This document shows, one piece after another, positions 63,848 through 64,000 of a stretch of DNA of 64,000 nucleotides (position 1 is the stretch's first letter; every line of letters begins with the position of its first letter). This DNA comes from Sphaerochaeta sp. Its GTDB lineage: Bacteria; Spirochaetota; Spirochaetia; Sphaerochaetales; Sphaerochaetaceae. Where the stretch lies: NCBI GenBank assembly GCA_022482495.1, contig JAKVPA010000004.1:62001-126000 (forward strand), written 5' to 3'. Made by a program: the position numbers and the translations under genes. Below the pieces are notes generated by a model. The model was not told where the DNA came from. It saw only the letters and a program-made list of their open reading frames with translations, and did not search any database.

Positions 63848-64000
63848 ATGAAAACTCTTGCCAAAGCGATCTTGTTGGTCTGCGTGTTCGCCGTTACGTT
63901 CTTCACTCCTGCGAAGATCGGGACGGTGCTGTATTTCAGTCTGTTTGGCGTGATGTTCCTTTGCGTCTGGGTGTGGTTTCATGTGGGATATGCCGTATCT
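63848..64000 (+). CDS. small membrane protein, 3' end outside window
   Basis: The frame begins MKTLAKAILLVCVFAVTFF behind AGAGGAAGGA and encodes two hydrophobic segments within the 51 codons visible. It is divergent to the lipoprotein gene. No family can be assigned from this part. Confidence 0.6.
   Translation, partial: MKTLAKAILLVCVFAVTFFTPAKIGTVLYFSLFGVMFLCVWVWFHVGYAVS

Overview
The window looks like a chromosome segment of a free-living or gut-associated, fermentative spirochaete; Sphaerochaetaceae-like is my best guess, from memory of gene content and not from any search. The pointers are a class I (archaeal-type) lysyl-tRNA synthetase, several lipoproteins, outer-membrane proteins with a TonB system, a Na+-pumping oxaloacetate decarboxylase, an NADH-linked [FeFe] hydrogenase under a Rex repressor, and many sugar-handling genes. 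Base composition is moderately GC-rich outside the mobile region.

Layout. 1-5 kb (minus strand): oxaloacetate decarboxylase gamma-alpha-beta followed by two tandem alpha/beta hydrolases. 5.2-7.3 kb (plus): Mrp ATPase, NUDIX hydrolase and SIMPL lipoprotein, with ATGA overlaps between the last three reading frames. 7.4-9.2 kb: a possible structured RNA, an HTH protein, an IS30 remnant and a truncated gene. 9.2-15 kb: gpsA, an FAD oxidoreductase, a GH36 alpha-galactosidase and a large DUF4432/aldose-epimerase-like protein. 15-19.2 kb (minus): cobalamin riboswitch, TonB-dependent receptor, ExbB, two ExbD, TonB, which is a complete energised B12 (or cobinamide) outer-membrane uptake operon; deoD lies divergent to it. 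20.1 kb: a tRNA with CAT anticodon. 20.3-30.3 kb (plus): outer-membrane protein, YesM/YesN-type two-component system, sugar ABC importer and heparinase II/III-like lyase, read as one glycan sensing, import and degradation locus.

30.7-45.1 kb is a mobile-element graveyard. It starts with a decayed GGDEF-EAL-PAS gene, followed by an IS1634-type fragment, an IS110 copy split by abutting IS21 and IS3 elements, a small phage-type gene, an AT-rich hypothetical gene, a three-gene DDE transposon (zinc-finger protein, rve transposase, AAA ATPase) and an ISL3 tail. Next comes a DUF4143 AAA ATPase preceded by two dyad repeats. 46.6-55.7 kb returns to core genes: MATE, RlpA, LysS, flavin reductase, Era, ClpP, an MFS transporter with a HEAT-like tail, and an exo/endonuclease-family lipoprotein. 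55.7-61.6 kb holds rex and a divergent HndABCD-type hydrogenase operon with an extra HATPase gene. The window closes with a large lipoprotein and the start of a small membrane protein.

A recurring oddity is that many otherwise normal genes (oadA, era, rlpA, the sensor kinase, the outer-membrane protein, a hydrolase) carry a single 1-bp frameshift. Most look like one extra base, usually in a short G or C run. I read these mainly as assembly or sequencing errors, and I give joined coordinates for such genes.
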